From: JBQLZO01 sp052168315
Lineage (GTDB): Bacteria > Planctomycetota > Phycisphaerae > Phycisphaerales > UBA1924
NCBI GenBank assembly: GCA_052168315.1
Contig: JBQLZO010000072.1
Location: 8,686 to 72,685 of the forward strand
Direction of reading: 5' to 3'
DNA length: 64,000 bases
Below are positions 1-8,634 of the stretch, in pieces. The first letter of the stretch is position 1. The number at the start of each line of letters is the position of its first letter. The notes under the pieces are model-generated. The model was not told the origin of the DNA, searched no databases, and was given only the letters and a program-made list of their open reading frames with translations. The position numbers and the translations under genes were made by a program.

Positions 1-1339
1 CGCCCATCATGACATAGTGGAAGTGCGCGACGACGAAGTAGGTGTCGTGGAGGTGGATGTCGGTGGCGAGGGTTGCGAGGGGCGGGCCGGTGAGGCCGCC
101 GATGGTGAAACAGAAGAGGAACGCGGCGGCGTAGAGGTTGGCGGTGGTCCAGCTGATGGAGGCCTTGTAGTAGGTCGCGAGCCAGTTGAAGACCTTGATG
201 GCGGTGGGGATGGCGACGAGGAATGTGAGGGCGGAGAAGACCACATTGGCCAGCGGCGACATGGCCGTGAACATGTGGTGGCCCCAGACGAGGAAGGAGA
301 TTGCGGCGATGGCGATGGAGGAGAATGCGACGGCGCGGTATCCGAAGATGCGCTTGCGGTTGTGGACGGCGATGATCTCGGAGATGATTCCGAAGCCGGG
401 GAGGATCATGATGTAGACGGCGGGGTGGGAGTAGAACCAGAAGAAGTGCTGGAAGAGGACGGGGTCGCCGCCGAGGGATGGATCGAAGATGCCGATCTTG
501 AAGACGCGTTCGAAGACGACCATGAGGAGGGTGATGCCGAGGACGGGGGTGGCGAGGACCTGGATGATGGAGGTGGCGTAGAGGGCCCAGACGAACAGTG
601 GCATGTCGAACCAGCCCATGCCGGGTGCGCGGAGCTTGTGGACGGTGACGATGAAGTTCATCCCTGTGAAGATGGATGAGAATCCGAGGATGAACGCGGC
701 GAGGACCATGGCGGTGACATTGCCCCAGTCGGTCGTCGTCGAGTACGGGGTGTAGAAGGTCCAGCCTGTTTCGACGCCGCCCTGGACGACGGAGTAGAGC
801 GCGAAGACGCCGCCAAAGAGGTAGATGTACCAGCTGAAGAGGTTGAGCCTCGGGAAGGCGACATCCTTGGCGCCGAGCATGATGGGCAGGAAGATGTTTC
901 CGAGGGCGGCTGGGACGGATGGGATGATGAAGAGGAAGACCATGACCACGCCGTGGAGCGTGAAGAGCCGGTTGTAGATGTTGTTTCCGGTGACGGTGGT
1001 CTCGGTGGGCTCGCCGGTCTTGGGGTCCCTGCCCTGGACGATGACATCGGGGTAGAGCTGGCCGACGGTCTCGGGCTGCATGACGGGGTTGCCCTGCTCA
1101 TCGACCATGGCCTGGCCGGCTTCGTCGATGGCCTGGACCATGACGGTTTTGGCGGGCTCCCAGAGTTCGGCGCGGAGGAGGAGGGCGAAGACGCCGCCGA
1201 GGAAGAAGGCCGCGAGCACCGCGCAGAGATACATGACCCCGATCTTCTTGTGATCGATGGTGTAGACCCATGACATGATGGTCTTGCCGAGTGTCTCTTT
1301 CGGCGCGAGGAAGCTCACATCGTGGTGGTTGGAGCCCAT
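1..1339 (-). CDS. ctaD: Cytochrome c oxidase subunit I (caa3, A2 type), 3' end beyond window
   Basis: Catalytic heme-copper subunit that reduces oxygen to water and pumps protons in the inner membrane. About 446 codons are visible from the ATG at 1339; the C-terminus lies off the left edge. Seen: the CuB histidine pair in WGHHMFT (H354, H355) and the HFHYVMM heme-ligand region at the very edge. The segment around residues 301-313 reads YSHPAVY. A1 oxidases have GHPEVY there, so the D-channel glutamate is missing and a Tyr-Ser pair takes its place. That is the known signature of A2-type oxidases such as Rhodothermus caa3. The gene lies 90 bp downstream of subunit II on the same strand, at the distal end of the act-cox operon. 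Confidence 0.97.
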   Translation of the reverse strand, partial: MGSNHHDVSFLAPKETLGKTIMSWVYTIDHKKIGVMYLCAVLAAFFLGGVFALLLRAELWEPAKTVMVQAIDEAGQAMVDEQGNPVMQPETVGQLYPDVIVQGRDPKTGEPTETTVTGNNIYNRLFTLHGVVMVFLFIIPSVPAALGNIFLPIMLGAKDVAFPRLNLFSWYIYLFGGVFALYSVVQGGVETGWTFYTPYSTTTDWGNVTAMVLAAFILGFSSIFTGMNFIVTVHKLRAPGMGWFDMPLFVWALYATSIIQVLATPVLGITLLMVVFERVFKIGIFDPSLGGDPVLFQHFFWFYSHPAVYIMILPGFGIISEIIAVHNRKRIFGYRAVAFSSIAIAAISFLVWGHHMFTAMSPLANVVFSALTFLVAIPTAIKVFNWLATYYKASISWTTANLYAAAFLFCFTIGGLTGPPLATLATDIHLHDTYFVVAHFHYVMMG

Positions 1340-1429
1340 GGGTTCGTGCCTCCGTGCGTCTGGTGGCGCTGGGTGGTGGTTGGTGGTTGCCTGCGGTGTG
1401 GTGGGTTCGGGGCCCGATGGCGGGTTGGT

Positions 1430-2635
1430 TTACGGCGTGGGATTGGCTGCGGGGTCGGCGGCGTCGCCGGCGGCGTTCCGGGCCGCTTCCTGGTCGCGCA
1501 TTTCCTGTTCGGACTCGGCGATGGCCGCCTCTCGGTGGGCATCGGAGAGGGACTTGATGTAGAGGGCGATGGCCCTGATCTCGCGCGGGGTGAACTTGCC
1601 GGCGGAGGTGGGCATCTGGTTGGAGAAGCCCTGGACGACCTGTGAGCCGGGGTCGATGATGGACTGGCGGATGTAGTCGAGGTTGACCTCGGCGGACTCG
1701 CCGTTGGTGAAGCGGTGGGTCTCGCCCCAGATGTTCTTCCAGGTGGGGCCGGTGCCGGCTCCGCCATCGACGGTGTGGCAGGCGTTGCAGCCGCCGGCGG
1801 TGTGGAGTTTCTTGCCGAGTTCAACCAGGGGGATGCCTTCGGTGGACGCCTGGGCTGTTTTCCACGCGCGGTAGTCGGCATCGGCCATGACGGCGATGCG
1901 GGCGAGCATCTGTGAGTGCTGGTCGCCGCAGTACTCGGTGCAGAAGAGGAAGTAGCCCTTTGAGACATCGGCGTCGATGGGGACGGCGGTGCCTGATTCT
2001 TCATCGAAGCGGTGGGTGGCCTGGCCGATGGGGTGGAACCAGAGGGTGGTGTAGCGGTTGGGGAACAGGTCGCGCTTGACGCGGAATTCGGGGATGAAGA
2101 AGGAATGGATGACATCCGTGGACTCCATGAGGAGCTTCACGGGTCGGTTGAGCGGGAGGGCGAAGACGGGGGCTTCGACGGCGGCGAGGTTCTCCGACTG
2201 GAGGGACCCAGCGCCGTTGTCGTACTCCCAGGACCAGCTCCACTTCATCGCGACGACATGGATCTCCTCGGCATCGGATGGTGAGACGCGCATGCCGAGG
2301 TAGACCTTCATGCCCCACACGAACATGACGGCCATGAGGAGGGTGGGGATGATGGACCAGGTGAGTTCGAGCTTGAGGTTGTGCGAGGGGCTGGGCAGGG
2401 GTGCAACGCCGGGCTTGCGGCGGTACTTGATGCCGAAGTAAACGAGCAGGCCCATGAGGAGGAAGAAGAAGAAGGCGGAGATGAAGAAGATGTAGTAATA
2501 GACGCCATCGACGCCGCCGGCGAAGGTGGAGGAGGCTTCGCGGAACCAGGCGCGGGTGAACCATCCGGTCTGGGATGCCAGGGGGATGGCGCCTGGGAGG
2601 TCGGGCGCTGTGAGGAGTTGGAGGGGGGTGTTCAT
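1430..2635 (-). CDS. ctaC: Cytochrome c oxidase subunit II with fused cytochrome c domain
   Basis: The electron-entry subunit of caa3 oxidase, 401 aa. Two transmembrane helices lie at about residues 46-69 and 92-112. A cupredoxin CuA domain follows, with H177 and the CTEYCGDQHSQM motif (C232, E234, C236, H240, M243). The C-terminal cytochrome c domain has CNACH (C283, C286, H287) and a plausible axial Met in SNQMP. This fusion defines a caa3 enzyme, in which the tethered heme c receives electrons from complex III. The start is the ATG at 2635. It sits between the SCO gene (69 bp upstream) and ctaD. The low-complexity Ala/Pro tail is not characteristic. Confidence 0.97.
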   Translation of the reverse strand: MNTPLQLLTAPDLPGAIPLASQTGWFTRAWFREASSTFAGGVDGVYYYIFFISAFFFFLLMGLLVYFGIKYRRKPGVAPLPSPSHNLKLELTWSIIPTLLMAVMFVWGMKVYLGMRVSPSDAEEIHVVAMKWSWSWEYDNGAGSLQSENLAAVEAPVFALPLNRPVKLLMESTDVIHSFFIPEFRVKRDLFPNRYTTLWFHPIGQATHRFDEESGTAVPIDADVSKGYFLFCTEYCGDQHSQMLARIAVMADADYRAWKTAQASTEGIPLVELGKKLHTAGGCNACHTVDGGAGTGPTWKNIWGETHRFTNGESAEVNLDYIRQSIIDPGSQVVQGFSNQMPTSAGKFTPREIRAIALYIKSLSDAHREAAIAESEQEMRDQEAARNAAGDAADPAANPTP

Positions 2636-2704
2636 GGGGCGTCGATTCCTGTCAGACCGGACGGATTCCGGGTGGATGATACGCGATTCGGTCGGAGATT
2701 GGGA

Positions 2705-3697
2705 TCAGGATTCAGCGGGAAGGGGATTCCGGGGTGTGGGGCGTGGTTCTTTGCCGTTATCCATGGGGGATTGGGTGTTTGTTCGTCGGTTCCGGAGCCA
2801 TGACCGGAGGAAGAGGGCTCCGATGATGGAGAAGAGGATGATGGCAGCGCCCGAGGCGCCGAGGCGCATGACATTCATGGCGTGGAGGGTGTACTTGCCG
2901 GTGGCGGGGTCGTAGGCGAAGCAGGAGAAGGCGATGTTGTCGAAGAGCCCGGCGGTGCGACCTTCGGAGGCGTCGGCGAGGGCGATGCGGACTTGCTTGG
3001 GTGGGGTGTTGACGCCGAGGAGCATGCTGGAGACGACGCCTGTGGGGGTGAGGAAGTAGATCGCGGGCGGGTGGGCGAATTCCTGCTCCTTGGGGAGGTA
3101 TCGGTAGTAGTAGCCGACCTGGTCGGCGAGGGCTCGGACGGCGGTGGGTTCGGAGATGGCGAACTGGATGGATCGCTTCTGATCGTCGGTGAGATCCTGG
3201 TGGGCGAGGCGGGCGAGGAAGAGGTCTCGCTTGGCCTGCGCGTGTGCGAGCGTGTTGGTGTGGTCGATGGAGACGACGAGCAGGTGGTAGTCATCGCCGG
3301 GCCTGAGTTCCTCGTTTTCGTTGAGGGCGACTCGGGCCGAGTCGATCATGAGGTCGCAGAGGAGCGGGCAGTCGTAGTAGGCGAGGAGGAGGATGACGGG
3401 GCGCTGGGCGTCGAAGTAGCGGGCGATCCGGAAGGGCTGGCCATCGAAGCCGGTGAAGGAGAGTTCGGGGTCGACCTGGGTGCCGCGTTTATCGGCGGTG
3501 CCGACGCTGTCGAGCTGTTCGGGCTCGATGTTGAGCTGGGCGGTCGCGTTCGGGGCGGTGAGGTGCGTGGCGAAGAGGGTCGTGAGGAAGAGTGTGAAGA
3601 GGATGGCGAGAGGGGTGGGTGATTGGATGGCGGGGCGTGGGCGCAGCGCGGGCGGGCTTGGGCGTTGGGGCCTGGGCTCGGTTGGCGTGCGGATCAC
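2705..3697 (-). CDS. SCO1/SenC family copper chaperone
   Basis: Thioredoxin-fold copper metallochaperone that delivers copper to the CuA site of oxidase subunit II. The product is 330 aa. A hydrophobic N-terminal segment (about 29-53) serves as signal or anchor. The copper-binding CPLLC motif (C110, C114) follows, with a downstream His in a FAHPPAIYF context before the strand FLTPTG. Unlike short SCO proteins it has a second hydrophobic segment near the C-terminus, after GASGAAI. It lies directly upstream of ctaC, which fits oxidase assembly. The N-terminal 25 residues are Pro/Arg-rich, so the true start could be slightly downstream. Confidence 0.9.
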   Translation of the reverse strand: MIRTPTEPRPQRPSPPALRPRPAIQSPTPLAILFTLFLTTLFATHLTAPNATAQLNIEPEQLDSVGTADKRGTQVDPELSFTGFDGQPFRIARYFDAQRPVILLLAYYDCPLLCDLMIDSARVALNENEELRPGDDYHLLVVSIDHTNTLAHAQAKRDLFLARLAHQDLTDDQKRSIQFAISEPTAVRALADQVGYYYRYLPKEQEFAHPPAIYFLTPTGVVSSMLLGVNTPPKQVRIALADASEGRTAGLFDNIAFSCFAYDPATGKYTLHAMNVMRLGASGAAIILFSIIGALFLRSWLRNRRTNTQSPMDNGKEPRPTPRNPLPAES

Positions 3698-3769
3698 GGT
3701 GGTTCCCCCGGAGGAGCGTTGGTCCTGGGTGTGTTCGTCGGTCGTGCGGATCCGATGCGGGCTGTGCGA

Positions 3770-4162
3770 TCAGGGCTGGGCGTACTGCTGGACGACCCGC
3801 TGGGCGGCGATTTCGAAGGGGATCTGGAGGGTTCCCTCGGCGCGGTTGATCCAGGTGGGTTCGGAGTGGAGGGCGGCATCCCAAGCGTTCTGGGCGTTGC
3901 GGAATTCGGTGAACGCGGCCTCGTTCTGCTCCTGGCGGACGACGGAGAGGTTCTCGAGTGATCGCTTGGTGATGGGATAGAGGATGAGGATGACGGCGGC
4001 GACGACGGCCATGGTGACGAGGATGGTGGCGACGACCATGGTGCTGTTGAAGCTGCCGTGGTCTTCCTGCGCGAACTCGCCGGTGGCGTGGCGGAACCAG
4101 TCGTGCGAGTGGTCTTCGACATGGGTGTCGTGGTTGGGATCGTGGTGGTGTGTGTCGCTCAT
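3770..4162 (-). CDS. Small single-helix membrane protein of the act-cox operon
   Basis: 130 aa. The N-terminus is His/Asp-rich (residues 1-35), one transmembrane helix lies at about 41-63, and a soluble C-terminal tail contains IPFEIAAQ. Small respiratory subunits or assembly factors often end in similar IP-hydrophobic-acidic-A motifs. The gene sits between actF (66 bp) and the SCO gene (72 bp), so a structural or assembly role in the complex III-oxidase unit is inferred. It is positioned like ActG of Rhodothermus, but no sequence relationship could be tested. The His-rich N-terminus could bind metal. Confidence 0.75.
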   Translation of the reverse strand: MSDTHHHDPNHDTHVEDHSHDWFRHATGEFAQEDHGSFNSTMVVATILVTMAVVAAVILILYPITKRSLENLSVVRQEQNEAAFTEFRNAQNAWDAALHSEPTWINRAEGTLQIPFEIAAQRVVQQYAQP

Positions 4163-4228
4163 GGGGAGTGGCTCGCTTGGGTGGGCTTGGGTGCTGGTGC
4201 CTGGCGCATCGTGCGATCGCGTGGGCGA

Positions 4229-5512
4229 TCAGACATAGTTCTTGTGGCGGAGCGCTTCGGGGGTGCGCGGGTCGTTGAGGGGGATGAGCGGTCCTGAGGC
4301 GACCTTCCGGACGAAGGCGCCGAGCATGATGAGGAACGGGCCGAGGACGGCGGGGAGGTCGACCCACTGGGGTCCGACCATTCCCTTGACCTCGGGTCGG
4401 ATCATCCAGTACATCTCGACGAGGGTCATGATGAGGACCCACGCGCAGACAGCGCCGGAGATGAGGAAGTTGCGCCTCCACGGGCGGGGGAGGAGGATGA
4501 TGAACGGGACGATGAACTTGGCGATGGGGACGAAGTAGGACCAGAACTCCCACGGGCCGTCCTTGCGGACCTGGAAGAACATGGTTTCCTCGGGGATGTT
4601 GGCGTACCAGATGAGGAAGTACTGGCTGAATGCGATGTAGGCCCAGAAGACGATGAAGGCGAAGACGAGCTTCGATGAGTCGTGGAGGTGCTCGGTGGTG
4701 AATGCGCCGTGGAGGCGTCCGAAGGTTCTGAGGAGGATGAATGTGAGGGTGACGAGGGCGAGCGCGGCGGACATGGAGATGGCGAAGGTGTAGACGCCGA
4801 ACATGGTTGAGAACCAGTGGAAGTCGAGGGTCATGACCCAGTCGAATCCTGCGAAGGCGATGGCGAACGCGAAGAGGACGATGCCGGGGGCCGAGACCTT
4901 GAGCATGGTGACGGTGTGCCAGCGGTTGGCATCTTCGTCCTGGCGCTTCGAGAGCGAGGAGAGGATCCCGGCGAGCCCGAGGAAGATGGTGAAGTAGAGG
5001 ATGTTCCTGATGACGAAGAAGGGGAGGTTGAGGAAGCCCTGCTTGTGCTCGTAGAGGGGGTCTCCGGCGCGGTAGACGGGGTCCATCCAGTTCCAGAGGA
5101 ACGGCGAGTAGACGCCCTCGGCCTTGTCGGTGATGGGGTGGATGTTCACCGCGACGGCCTGGGCGACGAAGATGACGAGGAACATGAGGCCGCCGACCCA
5201 CATGCAGGACATGAGGTTCTCGAACTGCCTGCGGATGGTTGCGGTCCATCCGGCCTTGAGCAGGTGGAGGATCATGACGAGCGCGAGGGCGCCGAAGGGG
5301 AGTGCGATGGCGGCGATGAAGCCGGCGTGGAGGGCGTGGAGGGCGGTGGACGCCATGGGGGCATCCGCGAGGAGGACGGTTGCGAGGGCGATGATCGTGA
5401 GGACCGCGCCGGCGCCGACGAGGAAGGTCCAGAGGGCCTTGGCCGCGCCGGATCCGAGCTGGATGTTGTCGGAGGCGAAGACGAGTTCTCGTTTGATGGC
5501 TGGAGCGCTCAT
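4229..5512 (-). CDS. actF: Alternative complex III subunit ActF (NrfD-like membrane subunit)
   Basis: 427 aa polytopic membrane protein with around ten hydrophobic helices, the second and smaller NrfD/PsrC-like integral subunit of alternative complex III. In this family ActC and ActF form the membrane domain that handles quinol. ActF is recognised by position (after ActE), length and helix-rich composition with conserved Trp/His clusters. Its ATG at 5510-5512 overlaps the TGA of actE as ATGA, so translation is coupled. The transcript continues into the small membrane protein and the oxidase genes. Confidence 0.92.
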   Translation of the reverse strand: MSAPAIKRELVFASDNIQLGSGAAKALWTFLVGAGAVLTIIALATVLLADAPMASTALHALHAGFIAAIALPFGALALVMILHLLKAGWTATIRRQFENLMSCMWVGGLMFLVIFVAQAVAVNIHPITDKAEGVYSPFLWNWMDPVYRAGDPLYEHKQGFLNLPFFVIRNILYFTIFLGLAGILSSLSKRQDEDANRWHTVTMLKVSAPGIVLFAFAIAFAGFDWVMTLDFHWFSTMFGVYTFAISMSAALALVTLTFILLRTFGRLHGAFTTEHLHDSSKLVFAFIVFWAYIAFSQYFLIWYANIPEETMFFQVRKDGPWEFWSYFVPIAKFIVPFIILLPRPWRRNFLISGAVCAWVLIMTLVEMYWMIRPEVKGMVGPQWVDLPAVLGPFLIMLGAFVRKVASGPLIPLNDPRTPEALRHKNYV

Positions 5513-6423
5513 GAGGCGGCCTCGCCTTCTGCGTTGGGCGTGTTCACGGTCGCCGCCGTGGGGGCGGGATTGCTGCTGCGGGGCGCTGCGGTCGGCTCAT
5601 TGTCGTCCGCGGCCGAGAGCGCTTCGCGCTGGGTCGGCGGGAGCATGTCGATGGTGCCGCGCTGCGACTGCTGGAGGACCCGGAGGTATGCGACGATTGC
5701 CCACGCCTCGTGCTCTGAGACCTTGCCGGCGTAGCCGCGCATGGCGTACTGGTACGGGAGCGCGGGGTTGGGGACGCCGTGGAGGATGACATTGAAGAGG
5801 TAGCCGTCGTCGCCTTTTTCTCCTCCGTGGAGGTACTGCTCTCCCTGGAGGTTGGCGGGGGTGTAGGACCAGCGGGTGCCGACGGTGCCATCGCCGGCGC
5901 CGAGGCCGCCGTGGCAGGGGAGGCAGTAGATGTTGTAGTTGGTCTTTCCGAGTTCGATGAGCTGGTGGTCGACGGTGAGGGGGATTTTCTCGAGCCAGTC
6001 GCCGGCGGGGTCGCCGAGGGTTGCGGTAGAGCCGACGGGCTTGCCGGTCATGAAGGGTTCGTCGATGGCGGCGAGTCGGCGGCGGTCGGTGTAGTCGTTG
6101 CCATTGAAGCCGAACTCGGAGATGGCGCCCTGCTCGTAGCGGACATGTGGGATGCGCGCGAAGGGGACGGTTCCGGCGACGGGGAGGCGCTGGGAGCGGC
6201 CATAGCGCTGGCCGGTTTCTTCATCGAGGTAGTCGGTGAAGAAGCTCGAGCGTGTTTGCGGCAGGTACTTGGGCTGGTCGTCGAGATCGGGGAAGAACTG
6301 GCGGGGTGGTTTGGAGGAGCGATCGCCGCGGCATGCGGTGAGCGCGGAGGCGGCGGCGGCCGCGGTGGCGAGTGCCAGCGCGAGCGTGGCGGCCCTGCGG
6401 AGCGGTGCGTGGTGTTGGTTCAC
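5509..6423 (-). CDS. actE: Alternative complex III subunit ActE (monoheme cytochrome c lipoprotein)
   Basis: 304 aa. GTG start at 6423, chosen because it overlaps the actD stop as GTGA and opens directly on a signal peptide. The signal ends at a lipobox-like ALTAC, so the protein is probably a periplasmic lipoprotein. One c-type heme site, CLPCH (C167, C170, H171), lies in the middle, and a Met in the YAMRGYAGKVSEHE segment is a candidate axial ligand. ActE is the monoheme subunit thought to pass electrons from ActA toward the oxidase. The last 45 residues are a low-complexity Ala/Pro/Thr tail. Confidence 0.93.
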   Translation of the reverse strand: MNQHHAPLRRAATLALALATAAAAASALTACRGDRSSKPPRQFFPDLDDQPKYLPQTRSSFFTDYLDEETGQRYGRSQRLPVAGTVPFARIPHVRYEQGAISEFGFNGNDYTDRRRLAAIDEPFMTGKPVGSTATLGDPAGDWLEKIPLTVDHQLIELGKTNYNIYCLPCHGGLGAGDGTVGTRWSYTPANLQGEQYLHGGEKGDDGYLFNVILHGVPNPALPYQYAMRGYAGKVSEHEAWAIVAYLRVLQQSQRGTIDMLPPTQREALSAADDNEPTAAPRSSNPAPTAATVNTPNAEGEAAS

Positions 6424-7022
6424 GGCTGCACCTCGTCGATCTGCGAGCCGCCGAGGTCTGCGAGCAGGGCCTTGGTTGCTTGGCGGTCGAACTGTGGGTC
6501 TGTGGATTCGACGGCGATTATGAATCGGTCGTCGCTGACGCGGAGGAAGCGTGGCTTCTTGGCGAGCGGGTGGTGGTGGCGCGGGAGGCCATTGAGCAAG
6601 AAGACGGCGAGGAAGGCCGAGGTTGCCGAGATGAGGACGGTGAGTTCGAACATGACGGGGGTGAACTGTTCGAAGGCGTCGGTGGGCTTGCCGCCGACAT
6701 CCATGGGGTATCCGGAGAACTGGTGGAGCCAGTCGATGGGGACCGTGAGGCCTGCGGAGGTCCACCACTGGAGGATGATGGCGAGGGTGAGGCCCGCGAC
6801 GGCGCCGGCGGCGACGATGTTGGAGACCCGGGAGGGCTTGAGGCCCATGGCCTCGTCGATGCCGTGGATGGGGAAGGGCGCGTAGACATCCCACTTCCTG
6901 AAGCCCTTGTCGCGGAGGGCTTCGGCGGCGTGTGAGATCGCGGCGGGGTTGTCGAACTCGGCCATGACGCCCCAGAGCGGATCGTCGCCATGCCGGTCGT
7001 TGTGATCGGCGTGCTCAGCCAT
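6420..7022 (-). CDS. actD: Alternative complex III subunit ActD (DUF3341)
   Basis: 200 aa membrane protein with a cytoplasmic N-terminal domain (residues 1-70) and two transmembrane helices (about 78-98 and 128-155). It matches ActD, the DUF3341 subunit that packs against ActC and ActF; the G-x-DAYSPFPIH-like element appears here as DVYAPFPIHGID. The start is the ATG at 7022, overlapping the end of actC by 8 bases. The stop overlaps the GTG of actE. No cofactor motif is expected or seen. Confidence 0.93.
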   Translation of the reverse strand: MAEHADHNDRHGDDPLWGVMAEFDNPAAISHAAEALRDKGFRKWDVYAPFPIHGIDEAMGLKPSRVSNIVAAGAVAGLTLAIILQWWTSAGLTVPIDWLHQFSGYPMDVGGKPTDAFEQFTPVMFELTVLISATSAFLAVFLLNGLPRHHHPLAKKPRFLRVSDDRFIIAVESTDPQFDRQATKALLADLGGSQIDEVQP

Positions 7023-8634
7023 GGTTCGGCTCCTTGCTGTGGTCGGCGTGGTCGTTGTGGTGGTGGTGCTTGTGGTGATCGTCGTACATGGGGTGGTGTG
7101 GGTTGGCCTGGGGGAGCACATTCTTGACTTCGGAGATGGCGAGCATGGGGATGAAGCGGACGAAGAGGAGGAAGAGGGTCATGAAGATGCCGAGGGTTCC
7201 GACGAAGGTGAGGATGTCGACCCATGTCGGTGCGTAGTAGCCCCAGGAGGATGGGAGGAAGTCGGTGGAGAGGGTCGAGACGATGACGAATCGTTCGAAC
7301 CACATGCCAATGTTGACGAGGATGGTGACGAAGAAGATGAAGGGGACATTGGTGCGGCACCACTTGATCCAGAAGAGCTGTGGCGAGATCACATTGCAGG
7401 TGATCATGATCCAGTAGGCCCACCAGTAGGGCCCGAAGGCGCGGATCATGAAAGCGGCGATCTCGTACTCGTTGCCGCCGTACCAGGCGATGAAGAATTC
7501 CATCATGTAGGCGAAGCCGACCATCGTTCCTGTGACGGTGATGACCTTGCACATGTTTTCCATGGTTCGTGCGGTGACGAAGTCCTTCATGCCCTGGAAG
7601 AGTTCTCTTGCGGGGATGAGGAGGGTGAGCACCATGGCGAAGCCGGAGAAGATGGCGCCGGCGACGAAGTACGGCGGGAAGATGGTCGTGTGCCATCCGG
7701 GGAGGATGGAGACGGCGAAGTCGAAGGACACGACGGAGTGGACGGAGAGCACGAGGGGCGTTGCGAGGCCGGCGAGGAGGAGGTAGGCCTTCTCGTAGTT
7801 GTGCCAGTGGCGTGAGGAGAATCGCCATCCCATGGAGAAGAAGCCGTATGCGTAGGCGGCGATCTTGTTGGCGGGGATGGTGACTGTGAGGTTCTTGATG
7901 AAGCCGGGGAGCGGGTGGGGCGCCCAGACGGGGCCGAAGGTGACCTTCTGGTTGATGCGTGCGAGGGCGCGGTCCCGCATGGTGGCGAGGTCGGGGATCA
8001 TGCCCATGTACCAGAAGAGCAGCGAGACGGTGAAGTAGGTGCCGACGGCGAACACATCCCAGAGGAGCGGTGAGCGGAAGTTTGGCCAGATGGCGTTGGA
8101 GTTGGGGATGGGGAAGAGGAACCAGGCGAACCAGACTCGGCCGACATGGATGCCGGGGAATGTTCCGGCGCAGATGACGGCGAAGATGGTCATGGCCTCG
8201 GCGAACCGGTTGATGGAGGTTCGCCAGTTCTGCTTGAGGAGGCAGAGGATGGCGGAGATGAGGGTTCCGGCGTGGCCGATGCCGACCCACCAGACGAAGT
8301 TGACGATGGCCCATCCCCACGAGACGGGGTTCTGGAGTCCCCAGACGCCGACGCCGGTGATGATGAGGTAGAGGATCATGAGCGTTCCGAGCCCGGCGAT
8401 GTTGGCCGAGATGAGGAACGCGGGGAGCCACCACTTGCGGCCCGGGGTTTCGATCCATCCGCAGATGGTCTCGGTGACGGAGTGGAAGTCGCGGTTTCCG
8501 AGCACGAGGGGCCCGCGCTCGGCGGGGTCGTTGACGATGGATCCGTCGACGGTGTCGACATCGGGGTCATCTCCGGGCCTGCGGCCCTTGATGAGTCCGA
8601 GTGCGCCTGCGCGGTCCGGGTGGAGTGAGGTCAC
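7015..8634 (-). CDS. actC: Alternative complex III subunit ActC (NrfD-like quinol-oxidising subunit)
   Basis: 539 aa integral membrane protein of the NrfD/PsrC family with about ten helices. It is the larger membrane subunit of alternative complex III, believed to contain the quinol site next to the ActB iron-sulfur arm. The start is the GTG at 8634, which overlaps the actB stop as GTGA; longer readings upstream lie wholly inside actB. A soluble N-terminus of about 70 residues precedes helix 1. The C-terminus is strikingly His-rich (residues about 515-539), which may reflect metal binding or simply a charged tail. Confidence 0.94.
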   Translation of the reverse strand: MTSLHPDRAGALGLIKGRRPGDDPDVDTVDGSIVNDPAERGPLVLGNRDFHSVTETICGWIETPGRKWWLPAFLISANIAGLGTLMILYLIITGVGVWGLQNPVSWGWAIVNFVWWVGIGHAGTLISAILCLLKQNWRTSINRFAEAMTIFAVICAGTFPGIHVGRVWFAWFLFPIPNSNAIWPNFRSPLLWDVFAVGTYFTVSLLFWYMGMIPDLATMRDRALARINQKVTFGPVWAPHPLPGFIKNLTVTIPANKIAAYAYGFFSMGWRFSSRHWHNYEKAYLLLAGLATPLVLSVHSVVSFDFAVSILPGWHTTIFPPYFVAGAIFSGFAMVLTLLIPARELFQGMKDFVTARTMENMCKVITVTGTMVGFAYMMEFFIAWYGGNEYEIAAFMIRAFGPYWWAYWIMITCNVISPQLFWIKWCRTNVPFIFFVTILVNIGMWFERFVIVSTLSTDFLPSSWGYYAPTWVDILTFVGTLGIFMTLFLLFVRFIPMLAISEVKNVLPQANPHHPMYDDHHKHHHHNDHADHSKEPNHG